From Patulibacter sp040675535 (lineage in GTDB: Bacteria > Actinomycetota > Thermoleophilia > Solirubrobacterales > Solirubrobacteraceae): a stretch of DNA of 64,000 nt. The notes under the pieces are model-generated. The model saw only the letters and a list, made by a program, of their open reading frames with translations. It was not told where the DNA came from and did no database searches. The stretch's first letter is position 1. Each line of letters starts with the position of its first letter. The DNA lies in NCBI RefSeq assembly GCF_040675535.1, contig NZ_JBFAPC010000006.1:1-64000 (forward strand), read 5' to 3'. Below are positions 18,768-27,412 of the stretch, piece after piece. The translations under genes were made by a program, and so were the position numbers.

Positions 18768-19360
18768 GTCCCCGAGGGTAGAGCATCCCCACACCTGCCC
18801 CACAGCCCGGCGCGCCGCTCCCTGGCCCGTGCCTCCAGCGTCCGGAGCCGCGGCGCGTCGGCCCCGTTGGGCGCGATCGCGAGCACGCGGGCGTACCCGT
18901 CAGCGATCAGGCGCTCGCTCAGGGAGCGCTTCCAGCCGTCGGGGACGAGGGCCGCCAGGAGGCGCCCGTAGGGGTCGACGCGCTCGACGTCGAAGCGCAG
19001 CCGGACGAGCCGGCCGGTCGCCCACGCGTGGTTGCGGTGCGACGCCTCGGGCCCGAAGCACTGGACCGGTTTGTCCGGATCGACCGACTCCGGCGTGTCG
19101 ATCCCGAGGTAGCGGACGGTCACGAGGAAGCGGCCGCGCGCGTCCCGGACCGCGACGCGCGCGGTGTCGCCGTCCACGGTGCGGACGACCCGGGCGCGTG
19201 CTCCGGGAGCGGTGAGGGCCGCGAGCGCCCGCGCGGCGTCGCCCCGCCCGGCGGGCGCGGGGACGGGCCAGAGGCGGACCGCGGCCCAGCCGCCGGCGAG
19301 CGCGGCGACCGCGACGACGAGCGCCGGGGGCGGTCCCGGGCGGTGCGTTGCGGTGCGCAT
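18764..19360 (-). CDS. Secreted or membrane-anchored thermonuclease (SNase-like)
   Basis: The product is 198 aa. An N-terminal hydrophobic segment (residues 12-32) is a signal peptide or anchor. The SNase domain (about 58-185) keeps the calcium Asp in VDGDTARV, the catalytic Arg-Glu pair in RYLGIDTPES, and the second Arg in VDPYGRLLAAL. It should cleave nucleic acids outside the cell. The stop overlaps the start of the small membrane gene. TAGACC lies 6 nt before the ATG on the reverse strand. Confidence 0.85.
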   Translation of the reverse strand: MRTATHRPGPPPALVVAVAALAGGWAAVRLWPVPAPAGRGDAARALAALTAPGARARVVRTVDGDTARVAVRDARGRFLVTVRYLGIDTPESVDPDKPVQCFGPEASHRNHAWATGRLVRLRFDVERVDPYGRLLAALVPDGWKRSLSERLIADGYARVLAIAPNGADAPRLRTLEARARERRAGLWGRCGDALPSGT

Positions 19361-19475
19361 GCCCGAGGTCTACCGGCGGTAGGGCGCCGGTCCGACGGCG
19401 GGCACCGTCGGCACGGGGTCGGTTGTCGACCGTCACACAACGGCGCAGACGTCGTGCGGACGTGGGTTTTTGGGG

Positions 19476-19481
19476 TACCCT
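19476..19481 (+). promoter_or_regulatory. Likely -10 box of aldolase gene
   Basis: TACCCT follows a TTTTTGGGG stretch in the 233-nt gap between divergent genes. It implies a leader of about 105 nt before the aldolase ATG, unlike the leaderless genes around it. Confidence 0.4.
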
Positions 19482-19593
19482 CCCCGTCTCGCCGTCCGAT
19501 CCAGCTGCCGGATCCGGAGCCGAGGACCCCCCGATTGACGAAGCCGGTCCCCACCAGGACCGTCGGGAACCCAAAGCAACGAGAAGGACCACC

Positions 19594-20670
19594 ATGGCTG
19601 TTCAGACCGCATCGACGATCGACCGCGTCACGGAGCTGCTCGGCGACGACGCCGACTCGCTCCTCGGGCACAAGTCCACGACGATCGACGCCTCGCAGCT
19701 GCACCTGCCGGGCCCCGACTTCGTCGACCGCATCTACTCGGCGACCGACCGCAACAACCGGACGCTGGTCAACCTGCAGCGCCTGTTCGACAACGGCCGC
19801 CTCGGCGGCACGGGCTACGTGTCGATCCTCCCGGTCGACCAGGGCATCGAGCACTCCGCCGCCGCGTCCTTCGCGCCGAACCCGGCGTACTTCGACCCGG
19901 CGAACATCGTCGAGCTCGCGGTCGAGGGCGGCTGCAACGCCGTCGCCTCCACGCTCGGCGTCCTGGGCTCCGTCTCGCGCACCTACGCGCACAAGATCCC
20001 GTTCATCGTGAAGCTCAACCACAACGAGTCGCTCACGCTGCCCGAGACGTACGACCAGATCCAGTTCTCGTCGGTCCAGCGCGCGTACGACCTCGGCGCG
20101 GCCGCCGTCGGCGCGACGATCTACTTCGGCTCGCCGGAGTCGGACCGCCAGATCATCGAGATCGGCAAGGCGTTCGAGGAGGCCCATCAGCTCGGCCTCG
20201 CGACGATCCTCTGGTGCTACACGCGCAACTCGGCCTTCAAGGCCGACGGCGTCGACTACCACACGGCCGCGGACCTCACGGGCCAGGCCAACCACCTCGG
20301 CGTCACGATCGAGGCCGACATCATCAAGCAGAAGCTGCCGGAGCTCAACGGCGGCTTCAACGCCATCAAGGTCGGCAAGACGCACCCGCTCGTCTACTCC
20401 GAGCTGACGACGGACCACCCGATCGACCTCACCCGGTACCAGCTGGCCAACTGCTACATGGGCCGCGCGCCGCTGATCAACTCCGGTGGGGCCTCCGCCG
20501 GCGAGAGCGACCTCGCCGAGGCCGTCAAGACGGCCGTCATCAACAAGCGCGCCGGGGGCGCGGGACTGATCTCCGGCCGCAAGGCGTTCCAGCGCCCGCT
20601 CGCCGACGGCGTGGCCCTGCTGCAGGCGATCCAGGACGTGTACCTGGATCCGCAGATCACCATCGCGTGA
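19594..20670 (+). CDS. fbaB: Class I fructose-bisphosphate aldolase (DhnA/FbaB type)
   Basis: The product is 358 aa. It cleaves fructose 1,6-bisphosphate via a lysine Schiff base. Features are the SILPVDQGIEHSAA segment, FIVKLNHNESL, ATIYFGSPE, and the likely Schiff-base Lys in FNAIKVGKTHP, followed by the phosphate-binding INSGGASAGESD and GGAGLISGRKAF. The ATG at 19594 has GAGAAGGA upstream as Shine-Dalgarno. It acts in glycolysis and gluconeogenesis with enolase. A weak hairpin with T-rich loop (20693-20715) follows. Confidence 0.9.
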   Translation: MAVQTASTIDRVTELLGDDADSLLGHKSTTIDASQLHLPGPDFVDRIYSATDRNNRTLVNLQRLFDNGRLGGTGYVSILPVDQGIEHSAAASFAPNPAYFDPANIVELAVEGGCNAVASTLGVLGSVSRTYAHKIPFIVKLNHNESLTLPETYDQIQFSSVQRAYDLGAAAVGATIYFGSPESDRQIIEIGKAFEEAHQLGLATILWCYTRNSAFKADGVDYHTAADLTGQANHLGVTIEADIIKQKLPELNGGFNAIKVGKTHPLVYSELTTDHPIDLTRYQLANCYMGRAPLINSGGASAGESDLAEAVKTAVINKRAGGAGLISGRKAFQRPLADGVALLQAIQDVYLDPQITIA

Positions 20671-20791
20671 TGTTCTCCGGGGCGCTGGGACGGCCTTTTT
20701 CGCCGTCTCGCACGGCCCCGGACCGCCGCGGAGGCGCGATCCTTCGCGGTTCGCTGCACCCCGGGCTCCCCGTCAGCCTACAATCGGTCTG

Positions 20792-21658
20792 ATGGCGGGC
20801 CAGGCAGAGCTGTTCACGGTGTGCAGCAGCTGCGGGCAGCAGGTCTCGACGTTCGTGACCGAGTGCCCGTACTGCGGCACGCGCCTGCGCCAGCGCGCCC
20901 CGCGCCTGGATCGCAAGGACGGCGATCTCGAGGCCCTGCTGCGGCTCCCGACGCTCGAGCCGGACCGCAAGCTCCGCGAGCGCGGCGATGACGACGACGT
21001 CGTCGTCCCGCTGAAGAAGCGCCGCCGCACGCTCGCCTCGCGCGTGCCGAAGTCGTCGACGGCCCGCCCGCGCAAGCGCCCGGGCCGCCCGGCCAAGCGG
21101 AAGAGCTCGTACGCCACGGAGGGCAAGGCGTACGCGACGTTCACGATCGTCCTGCTCGCCCTGATCGCCCTGCCGGTCGAGGCGCTGCTCTCCGCCAACG
21201 ACCTCAAGCTGCTCGACGGCTCGCCGATCTGGCACGCCGTCACCGCGGCGCTGACCTACGGCAACACCTGGAACGCCCTGGCCGTGCTGACGACGTTCGG
21301 CGTCTTCGGCTGGCTCTGGGAGCGCCGCGCCGGCTGGATCGGCACCGCGGCGGTCCTCGTCGCCTTCTTCGGGGCCGGCGTCGGCGGGCTGCTCGTGGAC
21401 CGCGCGGCGGATCCGGACGTGATCGCGTTCGGCGGCGCCGGCAGCGCGATCGCGCTCGCCGTGGCGTGGATCGTCTGCGAGGTCCGCGATCGCCGCGCCG
21501 GCCAGTCGCTGGACGGCGACCTGATGGGCGCCGGCGTGCTGCTCGCGGTCCCGATCGCCACGACGGCGCTGACGGCCGAGACCGTCCCGACGTCGATCGC
21601 CGTCGGCCTGGCGGTCGGCCTGGTCCTCGGCGGCGTGCTCGCGCTCACCAAGCGCTGA
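20792..21658 (+). CDS. Zinc-ribbon rhomboid-like membrane protein, catalytic residues lost
   Basis: The product is 288 aa. An N-terminal zinc ribbon (C11, C14, C25, C28) is followed by a charged, basic linker to about residue 108. Five or six membrane helices then have rhomboid layout: WHAVTAALTYGNTWNALAVL with FGWLWERRAG as the loop-1/TM2 region, then FGGAGSAIALAVA where active rhomboids have GxSG. The nucleophile position is A216 and the late His is also absent, so it should be a pseudoprotease. TACAAT (20779-20784) ends 7 nt before the ATG. Confidence 0.65.
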   Translation: MAGQAELFTVCSSCGQQVSTFVTECPYCGTRLRQRAPRLDRKDGDLEALLRLPTLEPDRKLRERGDDDDVVVPLKKRRRTLASRVPKSSTARPRKRPGRPAKRKSSYATEGKAYATFTIVLLALIALPVEALLSANDLKLLDGSPIWHAVTAALTYGNTWNALAVLTTFGVFGWLWERRAGWIGTAAVLVAFFGAGVGGLLVDRAADPDVIAFGGAGSAIALAVAWIVCEVRDRRAGQSLDGDLMGAGVLLAVPIATTALTAETVPTSIAVGLAVGLVLGGVLALTKR

Positions 21659-21770
21659 GCTCCGGGAGGGCGCGCGGGCCCCGGCCCGTGCATCCCGGGT
21701 CGGGGCTCGCGCGGCGCACCGGCACGGGGCGTCGGCGGGGCGGCGGGCGGCCGCCCGTATGCTCCGTGAC

Positions 21771-22154
21771 GTGTCCGAACGCCCCTACACCGCGGAGCAG
21801 GTGGACCTCGCCGTCCGCGAGATCAGCGAGCCCGGTCGACTGCGCCGCGCCGAGGAGATCGTCACCCACGCGGTGCCGAACCTCGAGCGGATCATCGACG
21901 GCGCGCTGCACGACGGCGGCTGGTTCAGCCAGGGCCACGAGCAGCAGGTCGGCCAGGCCGCGAACGAGCCCGACCCGAAGCTGCGCGAGGCCCGCCTCCA
22001 CGCCCTGGTGGCCGACGAGTCCCGGCTCGCGATGCTCGTCGGCGTGACCGTCGGCTTCGCCCTGGCCCGCGAGCTCGCGGCGCCGGGGACGGCGGCGGCA
22101 GAGGCCGACCCGGACGCGTCCGATCACGACCCGAACGGAGCACCCCCCGCATGA
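21771..22154 (+). CDS. Hypothetical protein, 127 aa
   Basis: The GTG at 21771 is preferred to ATG 21759 because TATGCT (21758-21763) overlaps the ATG and ends 7 nt before GTG. The product is largely helical (EQVDLAVREISEPGRLRRAEE, LVGVTVGFALARELA), soluble and without a recognised domain. Its stop overlaps the start of the metallo-hydrolase gene (ATGA), so the two are probably co-translated. Confidence 0.6.
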   Translation: MSERPYTAEQVDLAVREISEPGRLRRAEEIVTHAVPNLERIIDGALHDGGWFSQGHEQQVGQAANEPDPKLREARLHALVADESRLAMLVGVTVGFALARELAAPGTAAAEADPDASDHDPNGAPPA

Positions 22155-22828
22155 CCACGCTCACCTTCCTCGGCCAGTCGGCCGTCCTGCTGGAGTCCGG
22201 CGGCACCAACCTGCTCGTCGACCCGTTCCTGACGGGCAACCCGAAGGCCACGGTCTCGGCCGACGAGGTCCCGGCCGACCTGATCCTGCTGACCCATGGC
22301 CACGGCGACCACCTCGGCGACGCCGTCGCGATCGCCAAGCGCACCGGCGCCCCGGTCGTCGCGATCGTCGAGGTCGCGGGCGAGCTGGCGGAGGAGGGGA
22401 TCGACGTCGTCGACCTCAACCTCGGCGGCACCCACGAGTTCGACGGCGGCTGGGCGCGCCTGGTGCCGGCCTGGCACACGGGCCTGACGCCCAAGGGCAC
22501 GCCGCACACGCCGGGCGGCCTCGTCATCAACCTCGGCGGCAAGACGATCTACCACCTCGGCGACACGGCGCTCTTCAGCGACCTGGCGCTGCCGTCCAAG
22601 CGCGACGCGCTGGACCTGGCGCTGATCCCGATCGGCGGCCACTACACGATGGACCGCCACGACGCCGTCGAGGCCGCGCGCCTGGTCGCCGCCCCGCACG
22701 TCGTGCCGGTGCACTACGACACGTTCCCGCCCATCGAGGCCGACGCCGGCGCCTTCAAGCAGGACGTCGAGGACGCGGGCATCGCGAAGGTGACCGTTCT
22801 CGCGCCCGACGGCTCGATCGAGGTCTAG
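22151..22828 (+). CDS. Metal-dependent hydrolase, UPF0173/metallo-beta-lactamase fold
   Basis: The product is 225 aa, typical for UPF0173. The MBL motif THGHGDHLGD binds two metal ions with further ligands in HTG, LGDTALF and PVHYDTFP. The family hydrolyses unknown small substrates in the cytosol. It overlaps the upstream gene by 4 nt and ends 9 nt before an AsnC-like gene. Confidence 0.9.
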   Translation: MTTLTFLGQSAVLLESGGTNLLVDPFLTGNPKATVSADEVPADLILLTHGHGDHLGDAVAIAKRTGAPVVAIVEVAGELAEEGIDVVDLNLGGTHEFDGGWARLVPAWHTGLTPKGTPHTPGGLVINLGGKTIYHLGDTALFSDLALPSKRDALDLALIPIGGHYTMDRHDAVEAARLVAAPHVVPVHYDTFPPIEADAGAFKQDVEDAGIAKVTVLAPDGSIEV

Positions 22829-22837
22829 GGTCCCCCC

Positions 22838-23119
22838 ATGGCGTCGTCCACCGCAATCGTCCTCGTCCAGGCCGACCGCCGGTTCCTCGGGGACCTGGGC
22901 GAGCGCCTGGCCGACCTCGAGGGCGTGGCCGAGGCCTACTCCGTGACCGGCGACTGGGACTTCGTCGCCATCGTGCGGTTGTCGCGCCCGGAGGACCTCG
23001 CCCGCGTCGTCACCACGGGCATCGCCCGCGAGGAGGGCGTCGAGCGGACGCAGACGCTGATGGCCTTCGAGGCCTTCAGCCGCCACGACCTCGACGCCTT
23101 CTTCGACGTCGGCGGCTGA
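22838..23119 (+). CDS. Stand-alone Lrp/AsnC ligand-binding (RAM) domain protein
   Basis: The product is 93 aa with the alpha/beta RAM fold: AIVLVQADRR, then VAEAYSVTGDWDFVAIVRL, then VERTQTLMAFEAF. There is no DNA-binding helix-turn-helix. Such proteins oligomerise and bind amino acids or modulate full-length Lrp proteins. TAGGGT overlaps the stop of the upstream gene and ends 6 nt before the ATG, so the gene may have its own leaderless start. Confidence 0.85.
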   Translation: MASSTAIVLVQADRRFLGDLGERLADLEGVAEAYSVTGDWDFVAIVRLSRPEDLARVVTTGIAREEGVERTQTLMAFEAFSRHDLDAFFDVGG

Positions 23120-23167
23120 GCCGCAGCGGCGGCTCGTCGCCGCGACGCGGTCGGTACGCTCGCCTGC

Positions 23168-23869
23168 GTGCCGATCGCGCGCCCCGAGTACGGACCGTCC
23201 CTCAAGGACGTCGCCGGTCCGCGCGTCGCGGCGATGCGCCGGCCCGCCCGATGGGCGGTCTACGCCTCGCCGCTGATCGTCGCGCTGATCGTCGGCGTCG
23301 TCCTCCTGATCCGTGCGACCCCGCTCACGCAGGCGGTCGTCCGCGGGCCGCTGACGTTCAACACCCGCTACGACAGCCGGATCGCCCGCGTCGCCGCCGG
23401 CCCCGGCGAGCTCCTGCACCTGCGGACGAAGTCCGGCCCCGGCCGCGGCGAGGAGCACCTCGTCTTCCGCGACGCCGGTCCGCCGCCCACGCGGCCCGAG
23501 CCCGCCGGCGGCCCGATCTCGCAGCTGGCGCTGCGCATGATCCCGCTGGTGGACGACATGCGGGCGAAGCTCACCGGCTTCCAGATCCGCTCCGCCGGCC
23601 GCGTCAAGATCGGGCGCGACTACGGCGGCTGGCTCGTGCGGTACCAGTTCCGCCGCAAGGTGGCCACGAAGCCGACCGAGCCCGCCCGGACGTTCTTCGG
23701 CGTCCGCGTGCTGCTGCTCCCCGACCTCGCCGGCACGACCGAGCGGGTCCTCGACATGTCCCTGCAGAGCCAGCGCTCCCAGGTCGTCGGCAACATCACC
23801 GAGGCCGGCGGCAACGGCCCGATGCGCACGCCGTTCTACGGCGTCGCGTTCGGCACCGAGAAGCCGTAG
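23168..23869 (+). CDS. Hypothetical single-pass membrane protein
   Basis: The product is 233 aa from GTG 23168, 7 nt after TACGCT. A cytoplasmic N-terminus of about 30 residues is followed by one membrane helix (about 33-55, LIVALIVGVVLLI). An extracellular domain follows with strands such as GRVKIGRDYGGWLVRYQF. I do not recognise it. It converges with the sigma factor gene across a 163-nt gap holding a small AGAGGCC/GGCCTCT hairpin. Confidence 0.6.
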   Translation: MPIARPEYGPSLKDVAGPRVAAMRRPARWAVYASPLIVALIVGVVLLIRATPLTQAVVRGPLTFNTRYDSRIARVAAGPGELLHLRTKSGPGRGEEHLVFRDAGPPPTRPEPAGGPISQLALRMIPLVDDMRAKLTGFQIRSAGRVKIGRDYGGWLVRYQFRRKVATKPTEPARTFFGVRVLLLPDLAGTTERVLDMSLQSQRSQVVGNITEAGGNGPMRTPFYGVAFGTEKP

Positions 23870-24032
23870 GCCGTAGGGGCGGGTCCGCGGCCGGGGTTCG
23901 GCACCGCGGATCCGCAAGGCGGGGGCCGACGGCCGGGAGGTCGCGGGGACGGCCGTCGCCAAGAGGCCGTGGTGCGGGCCTCTCGACGGGCGCCGCGTGG
24001 CCGGCCCGCGACCGAGGCGCCGTGGGGCGGCC

Positions 24033-25556
24033 CTACGGGGTGACGGGCGTCGACGGCAGCGGCGTGACGGGCATCTGCCCGCCGGCGCCGGGCGTCGGCT
24101 TCGGGGCCGGCGGCGCGGGGGTCGAGCTCGTCGCACCCGGGGTCTTCGGGGCGGTCGTCGTCGCGGCGGGCGGCTTCGGGGCCGTCGTGCCGGGCGCGGG
24201 CGTCGAGGGCGTCGTCGGCGTGGTCGACGGCAGCGTGACGGTCTCCTCGCCGGTGTCGGCGGGGACGGTCGTCGTCGTGGGGGAGGGGGCGGTCGGGACG
24301 GTGCTCGGGACCGTGGTGCCGGTCGTCGCGATCGTGCCGGTGCCCGTCGTGGACGTCGTGGTCGTGTCCGTCGTGGCGGCGGTCTTCGTGGTGTCGGTCG
24401 TGGTCGCCGACGCGATGCGGTCGGTCGTCGTCTTCGCGGACGCCATCGCGGCGGGCATGCCGCCGGTCGCCGTCGGGGTCGTGGGCGTGGCCTTCGGCGT
24501 CGTGGCGACGCGGACGCTCGGGGCGGTGACCGGCGCCGCGGCCCGTGTGGCGGCCCGGACGTTGATCGCCGCGGAGCCCGAGTCGTAGCGGCTGCGGGCG
24601 GAGTCGACCTCGACGGCGCCGGCGGTGAAGATCGCCGCGGCGGCGAGGCCGGCGGCGGTCTTCGACGCGATCGCGCTGACGCCGGTGGTCAGGACGCCGC
24701 CGGTCACGGAGCCCGCGGCGACCGAGCTGACGGCCGCGCCGCCCGACGCGCCGGCGCCGGCGGTGGCGTGGGCGAGCAGCTTCTTGACGAGGACGAGCGG
24801 GCCGATCGGGAAGATCGCCTGGAGCGTGCGGTTGTTCGCCTTCAGGTGCGTCTGGAACGCGGCGCAGCGCTCGCACTCCTTGACGTGGCGGCGGACCGGC
24901 GGGGAGATGCGCGCGAGCGTCTCGGAGACCTCGCCGAGCTCCTCGCGGACCTCCTCGCACGTCAGGTTGCGGGCCTCGGAGGCCTCGGCGAGGGCGACGC
25001 GGGCGCGAACCAGCAGCGACTTGACGCTGGGCACCGTGGTGTCCATCGCCTCCGCGATCTGGTCGTAGGAGAGCGCGTCGATCTCGCGCAGCAGCAGCGC
25101 GGTGCGCTGCGTCTCGGGCAGCGCCTTGACGTCGCCCAGGAGCTCGCGGAACTCCTCGCGGCGGTGCGCGGTGTCCGCGGCGGAGATGCCGTGGTCGGCC
25201 ATCCGGTCGTCGAGCGTGTCGACGCCGATCGGCTGGATCTTCCGCAGGTGGTTCAGGCACCGGTTGCGGGCGATCCGGTACAGCCATGGCCGCACGTTGA
25301 TGGCGCGGTCGTCGCCGATGATCGCGTTGAACGCGTTGGCGAAGACCTCCTGCAGGACGTCCTCCGCGTCCTCGCGGCTGCCCAGCATGTGCCGGCAGAA
25401 CGCCAGGAGGCGGGACTGGTAGCGCTGGACGAGGGTCTCGTAGGCCGCCTGGTTGCCGCGCCTGGTGAGCGTGACGAGGCGCTCGTCGCCCTGCAGGCGC
25501 AGGAGCGTCGAGGGGCCTCGGAGGGCGGGGGCGGTGTCGAGTGCGGAGACTTCCAT
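24033..25556 (-). CDS. ECF-type sigma factor fused to zinc finger and Pro/Thr-rich tail
   Basis: The product is 507 aa, about 300 longer than a plain ECF sigma factor. Sigma region 2 (about 30-95) has LLAFCRHMLGSREDAEDVLQ and WLYRIARNRCLNHLR. Region 4 (about 130-185) has LPETQRTALLLREIDALSYDQIA. A zf-HC2-like segment (about 195-245; HVKECERC) follows. An Ala/Gly-rich hydrophobic stretch (about 265-320) may cross the membrane, and a Thr/Pro-rich tail (about 350-507) follows. This combines sigma and anti-sigma-like modules in one chain. ATG 25556 is the first start giving homology; no clear Shine-Dalgarno is seen. Confidence 0.85.
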   Translation of the reverse strand: MEVSALDTAPALRGPSTLLRLQGDERLVTLTRRGNQAAYETLVQRYQSRLLAFCRHMLGSREDAEDVLQEVFANAFNAIIGDDRAINVRPWLYRIARNRCLNHLRKIQPIGVDTLDDRMADHGISAADTAHRREEFRELLGDVKALPETQRTALLLREIDALSYDQIAEAMDTTVPSVKSLLVRARVALAEASEARNLTCEEVREELGEVSETLARISPPVRRHVKECERCAAFQTHLKANNRTLQAIFPIGPLVLVKKLLAHATAGAGASGGAAVSSVAAGSVTGGVLTTGVSAIASKTAAGLAAAAIFTAGAVEVDSARSRYDSGSAAINVRAATRAAAPVTAPSVRVATTPKATPTTPTATGGMPAAMASAKTTTDRIASATTTDTTKTAATTDTTTTSTTGTGTIATTGTTVPSTVPTAPSPTTTTVPADTGEETVTLPSTTPTTPSTPAPGTTAPKPPAATTTAPKTPGATSSTPAPPAPKPTPGAGGQMPVTPLPSTPVTP

Positions 25557-25792
25557 GGGGGTGCGAGAGGTCCTGGGGGACGTCCTCTCGGATGGTGGAA
25601 CACGGCCGATCCCCCGGAGTTGCGCCGGGCCGAGGACCGCACTTCCGCGCCCATCGGGGCTCCTCAACGGTACCCGGGGCCGGTAAAGGGCCGAGAAACG
25701 CCGTTCGCGGGGCTCGGGGACCCCCGGTCGGCCGTCCCGAGGGTGGCCGGTCGCACGGGGGAGACGCCCGGTCTCCTGGGACAATGGCGCCC

Positions 25793-27412
25793 GTGCTCCG
25801 GCGCCCCCTCCACGAGCTGCATCGCCGCCTCGGCGACCGGTACCCGGCCGTGGCGCTCGTGCTGGTGCTCGTCCAGGCGCACGCCGTCGTCCTGGCGGCG
25901 GTGCTGATCCTCACGCGGTTCCTGGCGCTGCCTTCAGGCGGCCTGCTGCTGCTCATCACCACCTCGCAGGCCCTGACGCTCGCGGAGAACGTCCTCGTGA
26001 TGGCCACGGCGTGGTTCTACCTGCGGCCCCTGCGCGCGTGGGAGCACCACGAGGGGGACGACGACGAGCAGCCCGGTACGGCGTCGGCCCGCGCCACCGA
26101 GGCGTGGCGGGCGCTGACCCGGTTGCCGCTCCGGCTCGTGGGTACCGGCGCCGCGGTCCGGACGCTGATCTGGGCCACCGTGATGATCGTCGCGATCTGC
26201 CTGGTCGCGGACCTGAACCTGTGGCCCAGCGGTGCTGTCCTGGTCCTCGCCGCGACCGTGGTGCTGCTGGCCGGCGTGCTGATCCGGTACCTGGAGGTCG
26301 AGCTCGTCCTGCGACCGGTCGTCGAGGCCGTGGCCCCGGGGCTGGACGACGACGCCCCGCTGGACCGCTCGCTGTCCCTGCGCTGGCGGCTGCTGGTCGG
26401 CGTGCCGCTGATCACCGTCGTCACCGGAGGCGTGGTGGCGAGCTTCAGCACCAGTAACCGGGACCTCTCGGACTTCGGGATCGGGATCGCGATCGCGCTG
26501 GCGTCGAGCGCCACGATCGCCCTGCTGCTGTCCGCCCTGCTGGTGCGCAGCTTCGTGGCGCCGCTCGACGAGCTGCGCGAGACGACGACCGCGATCGCGG
26601 GCGGCGACCTGGACCGGCCGGCGGTGATCCTCGCGGGCGACGAGATCGGCCGCCTGGCGCGCCAGGTCAACATCGGCCTGCGCGGGCTGCGCGAGCGCGA
26701 CCGCCTGCACGAGGCGTTCGGCACCTACGTCGACCCGGCGATCGCGTCGCGCGTCCTCGACGAGGGCCCGCAGCTGGCGGGCACGGTGATCGAGGTGACC
26801 GTCGCGTTCATCGACATCCGCGGGTTCACCTCCTTCGCCGAGCAGTCGACGCCGACCGAGGTCTTCGGCGTCCTCAACGAGTTCTACGGCGTGATCGTGC
26901 CCGTCATCGAGCGCTACGGCGGGCACGCGAACACCTTCCAGGGTGACGGGCTGCTCGCGGTCTTCGGCGCCCCGACCGAGCTCGAGGACCACGCCGACCG
27001 CGCCGTCACGGCGTCGATCGAGGTCGCCCGCGCCGTCCGCCAGCACTTCGGCGGCGACCTGCGCCTCGGCATCGGCATCAACAGCGGCCCCGTCGTCGCC
27101 GGCACCATCGGCGGCGGCAACCGCGCGGCGTTCACCGTCATCGGCGACCCGGTCAACACCGCCAGCCGCGTCGAGCAGATCACCCGGCAGACGGGCGACG
27201 TCGTCCTCTTCACCGAGGAGACCCGTCGCCGGCTGAAGCGCGACCACGGCACGATCTCCGCCCGGCCACCCGCCCCGGTGCGCGGCAAGCGGATCCCCGT
27301 CCGCCTGCACGCGCCGCTCCTGGGCGGCCGCGTGGAAGACCCGCTTCCGACCCTCGAGGACGGCCTGGGACGGCTGCTGGAGCGGCCGGACGCGGGGCCG
27401 CCGGGGCGCTAG
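25793..27412 (+). CDS. Membrane class III adenylate cyclase with HAMP domain
   Basis: The product is 539 aa from GTG 25793 (GACAAT ends 7 nt before). Six membrane helices occupy about residues 15-265. A HAMP domain (about 250-310; DELRETTTAIAGGDL, GDEIGRLARQVN) leads to the cyclase domain (about 340-500). Metal-binding Asp residues lie in FIDIRGFTSF and FQGDGLLAVFG; the transition-state region is GDPVNTASRVEQ. It resembles the mycobacterial Rv1318c-Rv1320c type. Product is probably cAMP. It converges with ppx with a 4-nt overlap of stops and is divergent from the sigma factor gene. Confidence 0.88.
   Translation: MLRRPLHELHRRLGDRYPAVALVLVLVQAHAVVLAAVLILTRFLALPSGGLLLLITTSQALTLAENVLVMATAWFYLRPLRAWEHHEGDDDEQPGTASARATEAWRALTRLPLRLVGTGAAVRTLIWATVMIVAICLVADLNLWPSGAVLVLAATVVLLAGVLIRYLEVELVLRPVVEAVAPGLDDDAPLDRSLSLRWRLLVGVPLITVVTGGVVASFSTSNRDLSDFGIGIAIALASSATIALLLSALLVRSFVAPLDELRETTTAIAGGDLDRPAVILAGDEIGRLARQVNIGLRGLRERDRLHEAFGTYVDPAIASRVLDEGPQLAGTVIEVTVAFIDIRGFTSFAEQSTPTEVFGVLNEFYGVIVPVIERYGGHANTFQGDGLLAVFGAPTELEDHADRAVTASIEVARAVRQHFGGDLRLGIGINSGPVVAGTIGGGNRAAFTVIGDPVNTASRVEQITRQTGDVVLFTEETRRRLKRDHGTISARPPAPVRGKRIPVRLHAPLLGGRVEDPLPTLEDGLGRLLERPDAGPPGR

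Noticed and set aside
24053..24588. Forward frame rich in Val/Gly/Thr opposite the sigma factor tail
   Set aside because: It is the mirror of the Thr/Pro-rich tail; the reverse frame connects without break to a clear sigma factor.
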